A stretch of 64,000 nucleotides of DNA from Pedobacter caeni (GTDB lineage: Bacteria > Bacteroidota > Bacteroidia > Sphingobacteriales > Sphingobacteriaceae), in contig NZ_FQUQ01000002.1 of assembly GCF_900129215.1 (NCBI RefSeq), positions 806,001 to 870,000 of the forward strand, in the 5' to 3' direction. Position numbers and translations under genes: made by a program. Shown piece by piece: positions 34,652 through 43,084 of the stretch. How positions within the stretch are numbered: position 1 is the first letter of the stretch; each line of letters begins with the position of its first letter. The notes under the pieces are model-generated. The model did not search any database and was not told the origin of the DNA. It saw only the letters and a program-made list of their open reading frames with translations.

Positions 34652-35860
34652 ATGGCAAGATTTGTATTTGTAGTTCCCCCTTTAACAGGACACATCAATC
34701 CAACCCTCAGCATCGGTGCAGTATTGCTGCAACGCGGGCACCAGGTAGGTTGGATTACTTTAGACGCTGCTTTAGCCTCAAAACTTCCAAAAGGTGGAGA
34801 ATTGTTGCTGATTGAATATGCAGAGAATGACCTTCAAAAACAGGAAAGTGAAAAGTACCTGGACATCATCACCAAGAAGATCGTTTACGGAATAGATAGC
34901 ATTAAATTTTTATACGAAGAGGTCCTGATCCCTTTAAACAGACATAGTTATGAAGGGATTTCCGATTGGCTGGACCGCTTTAAGCCAGATTTGGTCATTA
35001 CTGATCATCAGATGTTTTCCGGAGCCATTGCGGCGGCAAACAAGGGTTACAGTTATGCCACTTCAGTGACCGCACCGGCCGCAATTAAGGTCATGGATGA
35101 GCTTCCAAAGGTTCATGAATGGGAGATCAACCAGATCATCGCCCTGCAAAAGGAATTTGGAATAGACCTGGAAACAGCGATTGCCTGCTCAGAAGAACTG
35201 ACCATGGTACTCACTTCCAGCGAGTTTTTTGGAGAAATGGAACTGCCGGAATGTTACCGTTTTGTTGGACCGGTCATTCATCAGAGAACCGAGCAGCCTG
35301 CTTTCGACTGGGAAAAATTAAACAGCGTTCCCGGCAATCAGAAGATATTGGTGAGCATTGGGACCACCTTCGATCATGAGCATAAAAAAAGCTTTTTTGA
35401 AAAAGTAATAGAGGCTTTTGAAAATGAACCTTTAACCGTTGTGGTGGTTTCTGACCCCGAATTATTTGAACAATGGCCGGACAACTTTATCGTTCAGCGC
35501 AGTGTTCCTCAGCTGGAATTGCTGCCCCATCTGGATGCCGTTGTTTGTCATGGGGGCCACAATACGGTTTGTGAAACCTTAACACATGGTTTACCAATGG
35601 TGGTCGTACCTATTGCTTACGATCAGTCACATGTAGCAGGCAGGGTGGTTCGTGTAGGTGCAGGATTAAGGTTAAACTTTAACCGTTTCAAAGCAAAACA
35701 CCTCAAAGAATCGGTGACAGAAATATTAAGTAATGCCAGCTTTAAACAAGCGGCAATCGAGATCAGTGGCTCTTTCAGCAGGGCAGGAGGAACCGAAAAA
35801 GCAGCCGACCTGTTGGTGGAGCTGGCTAAGGAACCTGTAGTAGTGGTGTTAAATAATTAA
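34652..35860 (+). CDS. GT1-family glycosyltransferase (first of tandem pair)
   Basis: A protein of 402 residues with the GT-B fold of UGT/macrolide-type glycosyltransferases, which transfer a sugar from a UDP- or TDP-sugar to a lipophilic acceptor. The N-terminal acceptor half begins FVVPPLTGHINPTLSIG. The donor half has VSIGTTF and the nucleotide-sugar signature VCHGGHNTVCETLTHGLPM followed by PIAYDQ, whose final Asp-Gln contacts the sugar in this family. It resembles CrtX-type zeaxanthin glycosyltransferases in size and motifs. It starts 12 bases after the hydrolase and is a diverged paralogue of the next gene. Confidence 0.92.
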   Translation: MARFVFVVPPLTGHINPTLSIGAVLLQRGHQVGWITLDAALASKLPKGGELLLIEYAENDLQKQESEKYLDIITKKIVYGIDSIKFLYEEVLIPLNRHSYEGISDWLDRFKPDLVITDHQMFSGAIAAANKGYSYATSVTAPAAIKVMDELPKVHEWEINQIIALQKEFGIDLETAIACSEELTMVLTSSEFFGEMELPECYRFVGPVIHQRTEQPAFDWEKLNSVPGNQKILVSIGTTFDHEHKKSFFEKVIEAFENEPLTVVVVSDPELFEQWPDNFIVQRSVPQLELLPHLDAVVCHGGHNTVCETLTHGLPMVVVPIAYDQSHVAGRVVRVGAGLRLNFNRFKAKHLKESVTEILSNASFKQAAIEISGSFSRAGGTEKAADLLVELAKEPVVVVLNN

Positions 35861-35870
35861 AAAAGAAATT

Positions 35871-37073
35871 ATGTCTAAGTTTTTATTCGTTGTCCCTCCG
35901 TTTTTTGGTCATATCAGTCCGACATTAAGTATTGGCGCCAGTTTAATTGCCCGTGGTCATGAAGTAAAATGGCTTGGTGTGATTCCTGTTGCAGCCACAC
36001 ATATCCCTGAAGGGGGTGAGTATATCTATCCTGAGGCCGATCTTGCCGAGTATCAGGAAGAACTTCAAAAGATCCTGAAGCGTCAGGATGATGGACCTGG
36101 TTGTTCAGGTCCTGAAGTGATGAAGCTTGCCCTGGAAGAAACCTATGTCCCTGTAGCACGTATCATGATGAAAGGGCTGGGGAGATTTGTAGATGCCTGG
36201 CAGCCGGATGTGATCGTAAACGATTGTATCACTTTTGCAGGTGCTTTACTGGCCCATATCAGGGGGATTCCAAGTGTAACTACTACTCCGGTACCTCCCG
36301 ATGTCATGGGTGATACGGCAAATAGTGCTCCTAAAATATTTGAATGGCAGGAAAACCTGGTTAAAGGTTTACAACGCGAGTTTAAGGTGTATGGCGATGA
36401 CATTGTGATCCATTCACGTAAGCTCAACCTGGTGTTTACTTCTCCTGAATTTGCAGGAATTGAAAACCCGGAACCACATATGAAATTCGTCGGCCCTGTT
36501 AAAGGAAGGCCAAACCATGCCGATTTTGATTGGGCACGATTGGAAAAAGCGACCACTCCGAAAGTGTTCGTTTCCCTTGGAACCTTATTGGTTGACATCA
36601 GGGCGGCTTTCTTTCAGAAGCTGATCGATGCTTTTGCAGATGCCCCGGTTACGATCATTGCGGCAACTAACCCTGATATTTTTGAGCAATGGCCGGACAA
36701 TTTTATTGTCAATGGTTTTGTGCCTCAGGCAGAGCTGATGCCGATGATGGATATGGTGATTTGTCATGGTGGATTCAATACCGTGAACGATACTTTCATG
36801 AACGGTCTGCCGATGCTGATTACGCCAATTGCTTATGACCATTTTCATACTGCCAAGCTGATTGAAAATGCAGGTTGCGGCATCAAAATCCGTTACAAGC
36901 GTCTGCGTGTTGAAGACCTTAAAAAGGCTGTTTTTGAGCTGCTGGAAAACCCTCAGTACCGAAATGCAGCATTAAAAGTTAAAGAAACATTTATTGCTGC
37001 CGGAGGAAATGATAAGGCTGTTCAGTTGCTGGAAGAGTTTGCTGCTGCGGAACAGGTATTACAGGTAGTTTAA
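35871..37073 (+). CDS. GT1-family glycosyltransferase (second of tandem pair)
   Basis: A protein of 400 residues, clearly homologous to the previous gene product over its whole length (both begin with FxVPPxxGHIxPTLSIGA and share FEQWPDNFIV). The donor signature is ICHGGFNTVNDTFMNGLPM followed by PIAYDH. In the first paralogue this position is Asp-Gln; here it is Asp-His, so donor choice may differ. The acceptor half is more diverged than the donor half. The likely role is a second, different sugar transfer on the same lipid, as in sophorolipid assembly. The next gene starts 17 bases downstream. Confidence 0.92.
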   Translation: MSKFLFVVPPFFGHISPTLSIGASLIARGHEVKWLGVIPVAATHIPEGGEYIYPEADLAEYQEELQKILKRQDDGPGCSGPEVMKLALEETYVPVARIMMKGLGRFVDAWQPDVIVNDCITFAGALLAHIRGIPSVTTTPVPPDVMGDTANSAPKIFEWQENLVKGLQREFKVYGDDIVIHSRKLNLVFTSPEFAGIENPEPHMKFVGPVKGRPNHADFDWARLEKATTPKVFVSLGTLLVDIRAAFFQKLIDAFADAPVTIIAATNPDIFEQWPDNFIVNGFVPQAELMPMMDMVICHGGFNTVNDTFMNGLPMLITPIAYDHFHTAKLIENAGCGIKIRYKRLRVEDLKKAVFELLENPQYRNAALKVKETFIAAGGNDKAVQLLEEFAAAEQVLQVV

Positions 37074-37090
37074 CCAGATATCAGGAGACG

Positions 37091-38347
37091 ATGATGAGAA
37101 GAAAATTGCTGTTTGCTGAGCGCATGCTCCACGGGAATGGGGACCTTCCTTTTAATGCGGTTATTCCGATAAAGATCAAAGGATCTTTTCCGGAGGAAAG
37201 CCTGCACCATGCCTTAAGAAAACTTCAGGAGAAACATCCTTTATTGAATGCATCGGTAGAAAATGATGAAAAGGGAATGCCCTGGTTTGTGGTTGAGGAT
37301 GCTGTTGTTGCCCGGATTCCGGTCCGCATTACAGAAAGAAGGGGAGATGAGGATTGGGAAAAGGAATCTATGCAGGAATGGTCTAAGGTATTTGATACCC
37401 GTAAAGGACCTTTAATGCGGGTGGTCTGGATCAGGGGGGCTGAGGTTTCAGAGATGATCCTGGTGATTCACCATTGCCTTTGTGACGGTGGTTCTGCCAT
37501 GGCCATTTTAGCAGAATTGCTGCTCCTGCTGGACGATGGTACGGTGAACATTGGCAAGGAAGATCCGATCATGAGCATACAGGACATCATTCCTGCGGAG
37601 ATTTTAAAAAACAGGAAGAAAATCATCAAGGCAAAGCTGATTGGTGGGGTAGCGACCTTTGCGCTTTGGATCGTTCCGCTGAAAAAACACCTGGTAGAAC
37701 GCAAGAAAGATTATATGGTGCATTGGAAGCTGGAAAAGGAACTCAGCGACCGTTTGATGCTCAAATGTAAAGCGGAAAAAGTAACCGTCAATACCGTGCT
37801 TTGTGCAGCGGTATTGCAGGCTTTTCAGGAGGTGAGAAAAGCGGGTTTTCACAATAAGATTTCCTGTCCGGTAGACATCCGCAGATTTGCACCAAGAATC
37901 AAAAGAGACAACATCTTTGCTTTTGGACTGATGTTCGTGGTCTCTGCAGATCAGCAACTGGATTTCTTCGGCAATGCCAGGAAGATGCAGGAAGATATAG
38001 ACCGGAAAACGGCCAAACTGGATGCGTATGATACCATCATGATGATGGAAGAATCCCATGCTTCCTTAAACAGGTTCACGGAATTTTTAAAATATGGGAA
38101 ATCAAGTAACGACTGTATGTTTTCCAACCTTGGGAAAATCGACATTGCCCACCAGTACAAAAACTTTGAACTCGAAACCATATTCAGCCCATCGGTGATT
38201 GGCCCGTTAGGAAATACCACCACACTGGTTACCTCTACTTACCGCGGGCAAATGGATTTTACCTTCATTGCCAGCGAAGGATTCATTCCTTATACCGAAG
38301 CCCTGGAAATACAGCAAAAACTAATGGAAATCATCAATAAACTATGA
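37091..38347 (+). CDS. Condensation-superfamily O-acyltransferase (first of tandem pair)
   Basis: A protein of 418 residues of the superfamily that includes NRPS condensation domains, PapA and wax-ester/DGAT acyltransferases. The active-site motif HHxxxDG is intact at His127, His128, Asp132, Gly133 (VIHHCLCDGG). A later TYRGQMDFTFI block corresponds to the DFGWG-like motif of the superfamily. No carrier domain is attached, and no adenylation domain exists in the window, so this is not a peptide synthetase. By analogy with PapA it would esterify a hydroxyl of the glycoside using an acyl-ACP or acyl-CoA. Its stop overlaps the next start by four bases (ATGA). Confidence 0.85.
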   Translation: MMRRKLLFAERMLHGNGDLPFNAVIPIKIKGSFPEESLHHALRKLQEKHPLLNASVENDEKGMPWFVVEDAVVARIPVRITERRGDEDWEKESMQEWSKVFDTRKGPLMRVVWIRGAEVSEMILVIHHCLCDGGSAMAILAELLLLLDDGTVNIGKEDPIMSIQDIIPAEILKNRKKIIKAKLIGGVATFALWIVPLKKHLVERKKDYMVHWKLEKELSDRLMLKCKAEKVTVNTVLCAAVLQAFQEVRKAGFHNKISCPVDIRRFAPRIKRDNIFAFGLMFVVSADQQLDFFGNARKMQEDIDRKTAKLDAYDTIMMMEESHASLNRFTEFLKYGKSSNDCMFSNLGKIDIAHQYKNFELETIFSPSVIGPLGNTTTLVTSTYRGQMDFTFIASEGFIPYTEALEIQQKLMEIINKL

Positions 38348-39615
38348 GAAGAAAACTGATCATTGGCGAAAGAATCATGTATGTGGATGCCGAAACACCG
38401 CTCAACTGTGTTTTTCCGGTAACCATCTCCGGAACAATCTCCAGGGAAAACCTGCGGATTGCGCTGTCTAAGATCCAGCAAAAACATCCATTATTGCGGA
38501 CCCGGATAAAGGAAGATGCTGCCGGTGTACCTCATTTTGTATCGAGCAATAACCTGGCGCAAATTCCGGTGAGGGTGGTGGAAAGAGTTGGGGAGGAAGA
38601 CTGGATTACACAATCTAAAATAGAATGGAAAAAGCTGTTTGACGGCGACAATCTGCCTATGGCAAGGCTGGTTTGGATTAAGGGAGCAGAAGTTTCTGAT
38701 CTGCTGCTGGTTTGTCCGCATTGTATCTGTGACGGAACTACTTTTGTGGCGTTGATGTCGGAACTGCTGCAGCTATTGGACCATCCCGAGCAGGAACTGA
38801 CTCCGTATCTGCCTTTCCACTCGATCGAAGAATTGTTGTCGCCCTCATTTAAGAGTACCCCTGCAAAGGTTTTAAAAACGAAGTTTTTTGCAGTCCTGGC
38901 GAAGTTGTTCTTTATGCTGAAATCTGCCAGAAATAAACATCCGGAAGGAGAAGGATACCTGATCAACTGGAGACTGGACGTAGAAGATACAGCGGCAATT
39001 GTAAGTGCCTGTAAAGAAAGTGGTGCGAGTTTGCATGCTGCCCTATGTGTGGCTTTTTTAGAAGCCTTTCAGTCGGTCCGAGGGAGTAAAGCACAAGGCA
39101 AAGTAATTTGTCCGGTAGATGTGAGAAACTTCGTTACGGAGATTAAAAAGGATGAAATGTTTGCCTTTGCACCAATCGCGGAACTTTCCCTTTCTAAAGA
39201 GAAAGGACTGAGTTTCTGGGCGAAAGCAAAACAAATAAAGGAAGAGCTGAAAAAGAAGATTGCTGCCATGAAAGTGCATGAACTATTGATCATGAGCGAG
39301 TACTTCCATTCCTCTGTAGACAAGATGGTAAAATACCTGAAAGCAACAGAGGGGGGACATGACGTTACCCTTTCCAATATGGGCAGGCTTAGAATTGCTG
39401 ATAAATATGATTCTTTTACCATAGAAAGATTGTATTGCCCCAATGTGGGTTTCCCATGGAGAAATGCGAATACATTGGTGGTTTGTACTTTTAAAAAGAG
39501 AATGGATTTTACTTTTCTCTCTAATGATGCTTTCCTTCCTGAAGAAGAAGCAAAAGCAATTAAAGATAAAGCAATGGAATTATTGATGGCAGAAGTTACC
39601 CTGAGTTATGCTTAA
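38344..39615 (+). CDS. Condensation-superfamily O-acyltransferase (second of tandem pair)
   Basis: A protein of 423 residues, a diverged paralogue of the preceding product. Both start MRRKLL/MRRKLI and share the KIQQKHPLL region. The active-site motif reads CPHCICDG: the first His of HHxxxDG is Pro125, while the catalytic His126 and structural Asp130 remain, so activity is still plausible. The MDFTFLSND block is present near the C-terminus. Two such enzymes after two glycosyltransferases suggest two acylation positions or two acyl donors. It overlaps the next gene by eight bases. Confidence 0.83.
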   Translation: MRRKLIIGERIMYVDAETPLNCVFPVTISGTISRENLRIALSKIQQKHPLLRTRIKEDAAGVPHFVSSNNLAQIPVRVVERVGEEDWITQSKIEWKKLFDGDNLPMARLVWIKGAEVSDLLLVCPHCICDGTTFVALMSELLQLLDHPEQELTPYLPFHSIEELLSPSFKSTPAKVLKTKFFAVLAKLFFMLKSARNKHPEGEGYLINWRLDVEDTAAIVSACKESGASLHAALCVAFLEAFQSVRGSKAQGKVICPVDVRNFVTEIKKDEMFAFAPIAELSLSKEKGLSFWAKAKQIKEELKKKIAAMKVHELLIMSEYFHSSVDKMVKYLKATEGGHDVTLSNMGRLRIADKYDSFTIERLYCPNVGFPWRNANTLVVCTFKKRMDFTFLSNDAFLPEEEAKAIKDKAMELLMAEVTLSYA

Positions 39616-40114
39616 TACTAAAAAACAGGACGATATGGTGTTCAGGAAGTTTGTACAAAAGAAACTGCTGCTTTATATCGTCCCCAATATTATTTTCAAT
39701 ACCATAATTCCCTACCTGACGTTGCGGAACCTGGGACCTGTTTATTTGTTTCAGGGCGAATATTGCTTTGCCCGTTTCCTATTGCCTATGGCCTTGTTTC
39801 TGCCTTTCATCATCACCTTTGACATGCTGAGGAAGACCATCATTTTATCTGAAGAAGGAAAGGCGGGTTTTGTTCTTCCGGATAACTTTACCAAGAATAA
39901 GTTCATGTTTAAGATGGCAGGGGTTAATGGCGCTGCTTCTTTAACAGTAATGTTCCTGGCCACGCTTTTTGTACAATTGACTGTACCGGAAGGCTATGGT
40001 TTTGATGCCGCTATTATTTCTTTAATTCTGGGCGCAGTAGCAGGTACGTTAACGATCATATCTACCCTTTGGCCGGTGAAGAAGGTTAAGGAGTTGAGTG
40101 TTGCTCATCAATGA
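39608..40114 (+). CDS. Small integral membrane protein, last gene of the synthase operon
   Basis: A protein of 168 residues with about four hydrophobic segments (roughly residues 18-36, 50-72, 95-118 and 130-152) and a basic N-terminus. I recognise no family. Its start overlaps the second acyltransferase gene, so it belongs to the operon. It may anchor the enzymes at the membrane or move the lipid, but the sequence shows only that it is membrane-embedded. Its final 29 bases overlap, in the opposite direction, the coding end of the gene at 40086-40997. Confidence 0.75.
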   Translation: MLNTKKQDDMVFRKFVQKKLLLYIVPNIIFNTIIPYLTLRNLGPVYLFQGEYCFARFLLPMALFLPFIITFDMLRKTIILSEEGKAGFVLPDNFTKNKFMFKMAGVNGAASLTVMFLATLFVQLTVPEGYGFDAAIISLILGAVAGTLTIISTLWPVKKVKELSVAHQ

Positions 40115-40997
40115 TCTTCTTGAATTCTTCTATTTTATTGTCAGATTGAATCAGGCGTAGAAATTCTACGTTCGATAGGAACAACACCTTGTTGGAATTA
40201 CCTGATTCTCTCATCGCTTCCAGGTATGTCGTTTTTGCAAAGCCACCAGTAGTTGCAATAATACCAAGTTCGGACAGGCCATTGGAGTTTTTTAGTTTAG
40301 TATTGAAAATGATAAAATCATTCTTTCCAATATGATATCCCGGCTGGTTTTTGCACTCAATGAGGATATATTTCCCGAATTTGTTTAGGAATGGATCTAT
40401 TGTTTCGTTTCTGATAGATAAGTCCAATTCGTTTCTGGAAAGATCAATCTTTCTTTTTTGAATATCTCTGTATCCCAGGAAGCCAAAAAATAAACAGATG
40501 AACCTTTCAAATAATAATCCCTTTTTATTGGGATCTGTTTCATTCTTTGCATCAGAATAATTCTGTAGTAAGCTTGTGTTCAGAATGGAAATATCTTCGG
40601 AAAGACGAAGGTAATATTTTACTATAATTGGTTGCAGGAATTTTGCAGTATCAGAAGTTTCCGGTTCTTTAGTAATAATGTCTATGATCTTACCGGTTTT
40701 CAGAGCAGTGGCTAAAACACCATCATATATTTCTTTATCAGGTGACATTAACAATACATGGGCTATTGGATTTAGCTCAAATATTTTATTTATAATCTCG
40801 ATTCCATTAATCCCTGATTTATCCATCCTGATATTTAAAATCACCAGTGTGCAGAATCTGTTTTCCAGAGCATAATCAATTTCTGAAGCGGTACTGTAGG
40901 CTTCAAATTGATACCCGGTTAGTAAATCAGATAGATTCTTCTTTAGTACATTGTTTTGTATGTGCTCATCATCAAATATTAACACTGTTTTTTCCAT
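40086..40997 (-). CDS. Degenerate receiver domain fused to Mrr-type nuclease domain
   Basis: Residues 1-125 look like a response-regulator receiver: acidic pocket IFDDE (Asp9, Asp10), the Ser of LLMSPD and Lys110 are present. The phospho-acceptor position is Asn55 (LVILNIRMD), so classical phosphorylation is unlikely. Residues about 155-300 form a restriction-endonuclease-like fold with the Mrr helix KKGLLFERFICLFF and the catalytic strand pair ELDLSI and ILIECKN (Asp192, Glu214, Lys216; PD-(D/E)xK arrangement). A receiver-plus-nuclease fusion could be a defence or signalling protein. No methylase or partner lies beside it. It is convergent with the synthase operon. Confidence 0.78.
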   Translation of the reverse strand: MEKTVLIFDDEHIQNNVLKKNLSDLLTGYQFEAYSTASEIDYALENRFCTLVILNIRMDKSGINGIEIINKIFELNPIAHVLLMSPDKEIYDGVLATALKTGKIIDIITKEPETSDTAKFLQPIIVKYYLRLSEDISILNTSLLQNYSDAKNETDPNKKGLLFERFICLFFGFLGYRDIQKRKIDLSRNELDLSIRNETIDPFLNKFGKYILIECKNQPGYHIGKNDFIIFNTKLKNSNGLSELGIIATTGGFAKTTYLEAMRESGNSNKVLFLSNVEFLRLIQSDNKIEEFKKIIDEQHSTP

Positions 40998-41307
40998 TTT
41001 AGGTTTTAAAATTAGTAAAGGGTTCTTTTTTGTTTTCTGTACGTGGGCTAATATGTGTATTATAATTTAATTAATTAACTATTGAGATATTTTTTTATTA
41101 AAGTATTTCATCTAGCCGTTTTACAAAAATTCAGCAGTTTTGTTTTCGAAGATTCTAAATGAGGTAACTTTTGTTTAGATGATATGGTTCCAGGCGATCT
41201 TTTGGATCATTTGTAATGATCGCATTTCAAAAATAATTCGCTATAATTGAACGGGGGAAATATTATTCTGGATCATTTTGTGTCAGAGATGCATCCGTAT
41301 TCAATTA
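40998..41307. other. Gene-free region before the ECF sigma gene
   Basis: 310 AT-rich bases with divergent promoters implied for the receiver-nuclease gene (minus) and the sigma factor gene (plus). I see no coding frame and no convincing promoter match; TAACTTTTG near 41165 is one base off the TAnnTTTG spacing. Confidence 0.5.
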
Positions 41308-41877
41308 ATGAAGGTTTACCATACTTTTTCTGATCAGGAATTAATCGTCATGTTAAGGCATGGGGAAAAAGGAGCGCTTACAGAAATTTACAAACGTTAC
41401 CAACCTCTTCTTTATAGTCATGCTTACCGGCGACTGCCCGATCAGGAGGAAATCAGAGACATCATTCAGGAGTTGTTTATTAACCTCTGGGACAACCGCA
41501 GTTCATTTCATTTGAATGGAAGCCTGGCTTCCTATCTGTATACCTCGGTACGCAACAGGATTCTGAATCTGTATAGAAATCAAAAAGTGCGGGATAATTA
41601 CAGCCTTTCCCTAAAGACCTTTATGGAACAGGGAAGTAACATTACGGAAGAGACGCTTCGGGAAAAGGAACTGATTCAACTTGTTGAGCAGGAGGTTGCC
41701 GCTCTGCCTCCACAGATGCGCTTGATTTTTGAAATGAGCCGTAACCTGGAGATGAGCCATAATGAGATTGCCCTGGAGCTTGACCTGAGTCCGCACACGG
41801 TTCGTACCCAGGTTAGAAATGCACTCCGTATTTTAAGAGAAAAGTTAGGAGTAAATATCTTTTTAATCTTTTTTTAA
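41308..41877 (+). CDS. FecI-type ECF RNA polymerase sigma factor
   Basis: A protein of 189 residues from the ATG at 41308 (MKVYHTFSDQEL); a TTG at 41278 in the same frame would add ten poor residues. Sigma region 2 is visible as LTEIYKRYQPLLYSHAYRR and EIRDIIQELFINLW. Region 4 is LPPQMRLIFEMSRNLEMSHNEIALELDLSPHTVRTQV. It should direct transcription of the SusC/SusD pair downstream and be held by the FecR protein encoded next, with signal from the STN domain of SusC. This is the standard FecI/FecR arrangement of Bacteroidota. Confidence 0.93.
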   Translation: MKVYHTFSDQELIVMLRHGEKGALTEIYKRYQPLLYSHAYRRLPDQEEIRDIIQELFINLWDNRSSFHLNGSLASYLYTSVRNRILNLYRNQKVRDNYSLSLKTFMEQGSNITEETLREKELIQLVEQEVAALPPQMRLIFEMSRNLEMSHNEIALELDLSPHTVRTQVRNALRILREKLGVNIFLIFF

Positions 41878-41950
41878 AAATCATCTACTCTATGCCCCTG
41901 ACTTAGGTGTCATTTGTTTACAGCCCACCATATTTAGGGAGCACAATTCA

Positions 41951-43084
41951 ATGAAAAAAGCAACAGATTTATTAGATAAGTACAATTCAGGAATAGCTAC
42001 AGATGAAGAAAAAGCCATCGTAGAAAGCTGGTATCTTAAATATGAACCTGAAGCTACTGACCTTAATCCTCAGGAAATAGAGCAGGAATATCTCCTTGGG
42101 CTGGAGGGACTGAACAGACATATGGATCGCTCTTCTTCAATGAAGTTGTGGCCCCGAATGATTGCCGCAGCAGTCGTATTTCTGGTGCTGAGCATTGGCA
42201 TCTTCTTTATTTTCCGGTCAGATCAAAAACTGCAGGCGATTTCCTATCGGCATAACGATATCGGTATTGGAGGAAACAGGGCTGTGCTTACGCTGGCAGA
42301 CGGCCGGAAGATCTCATTAACAGATGCAGTTAATGGAACTATTGCGGAGGAATCTGGAATTAAGGTAACGAAAACCCGGGATGGTCAGCTGGTATATGTA
42401 CTGAGCGGAAAGAAGACTGCGGAAAAACAAGCTGGCAATAATACCATAACCACTCCCAAAGGTGGACAATATCAGATCATTCTTCCCGATGGGACTAAGG
42501 TTTGGCTTAATGCGGCTTCTTCATTGGTATATCCCACTGCATTCTCAGCAACACAGCGGGAAGTGCTGTTGAAAGGTGAGGCATATTTTGAAGTGACCAA
42601 ACAGTTCCCTAAGAAAACACCTTTTATTGTGCAGACCGACCGGGCAAAGGTAGAAGTGTTGGGGACCCATTTTAATGTCAATGCTTATGACAACGAGCCG
42701 TTTACTAAAACCACTTTATTGGAAGGTAAGGTAGGTGTCAGTTATCCTGAAACAACACATGCTATGGTGCTTAACCCTAACCAACAGGCCTGGAATGATA
42801 AAAAAACGGTTCCCATTCGCGTAATCACAGTTGACCCGGAATATGAGGTTGCCTGGAAAAAGGGATGGTTCATGTTTAATGACGAAAGGATCGAGAGTAT
42901 CATGAGAAAGATCGCCAGATGGTATGATGTGGAAGTGGTATACGAAGGAAAGACCTCAGCTCAGCAGGTGTTTGGAGGAACAGTGAACAAATTTGAAAAT
43001 GTCTCCAAAGTACTGGAAATGCTTGAACTCACAAATGCAGTTCATTTTAAAATTGAAGGAAGAAAAATTACGGTGATGCCCTGA
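41951..43084 (+). CDS. FecR-type anti-sigma factor
   Basis: A protein of 377 residues with one transmembrane helix at about residues 69-88. The cytoplasmic N-terminal part (ATDLLDKYNSGIATDEEKAIVESWY) is the sigma-binding domain. The periplasmic FecR domain contains the family block TPKGGQYQIILPDGTKVWLNAASSL and GEAYFEVTK, then LGTHFNVNAY. The C-terminal domain (FNDERIESIMRKIARWYDVEV) is the usual STN-contacting part. It lies 73 bases after the sigma gene. It would pass the substrate signal from the SusC STN domain to the sigma factor. Confidence 0.92.
   Translation: MKKATDLLDKYNSGIATDEEKAIVESWYLKYEPEATDLNPQEIEQEYLLGLEGLNRHMDRSSSMKLWPRMIAAAVVFLVLSIGIFFIFRSDQKLQAISYRHNDIGIGGNRAVLTLADGRKISLTDAVNGTIAEESGIKVTKTRDGQLVYVLSGKKTAEKQAGNNTITTPKGGQYQIILPDGTKVWLNAASSLVYPTAFSATQREVLLKGEAYFEVTKQFPKKTPFIVQTDRAKVEVLGTHFNVNAYDNEPFTKTTLLEGKVGVSYPETTHAMVLNPNQQAWNDKKTVPIRVITVDPEYEVAWKKGWFMFNDERIESIMRKIARWYDVEVVYEGKTSAQQVFGGTVNKFENVSKVLEMLELTNAVHFKIEGRKITVMP

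Noticed and set aside
34652..37073. Carotenoid (zeaxanthin) glycosylation locus
   Set aside because: The glycosyltransferases resemble CrtX in motifs, but no carotenoid genes are present and the operon context is a lipid/polyketide synthase.
37091..39615. NRPS modules
   Set aside because: HHxxxDG motifs are present, but no adenylation or peptidyl-carrier domain exists anywhere in the window.
41278..41307. TTG start for the first ECF sigma factor
   Set aside because: The ten extra residues (MCQRCIRIQL) do not resemble any sigma start; the ATG at 41308 gives the usual N-terminus.
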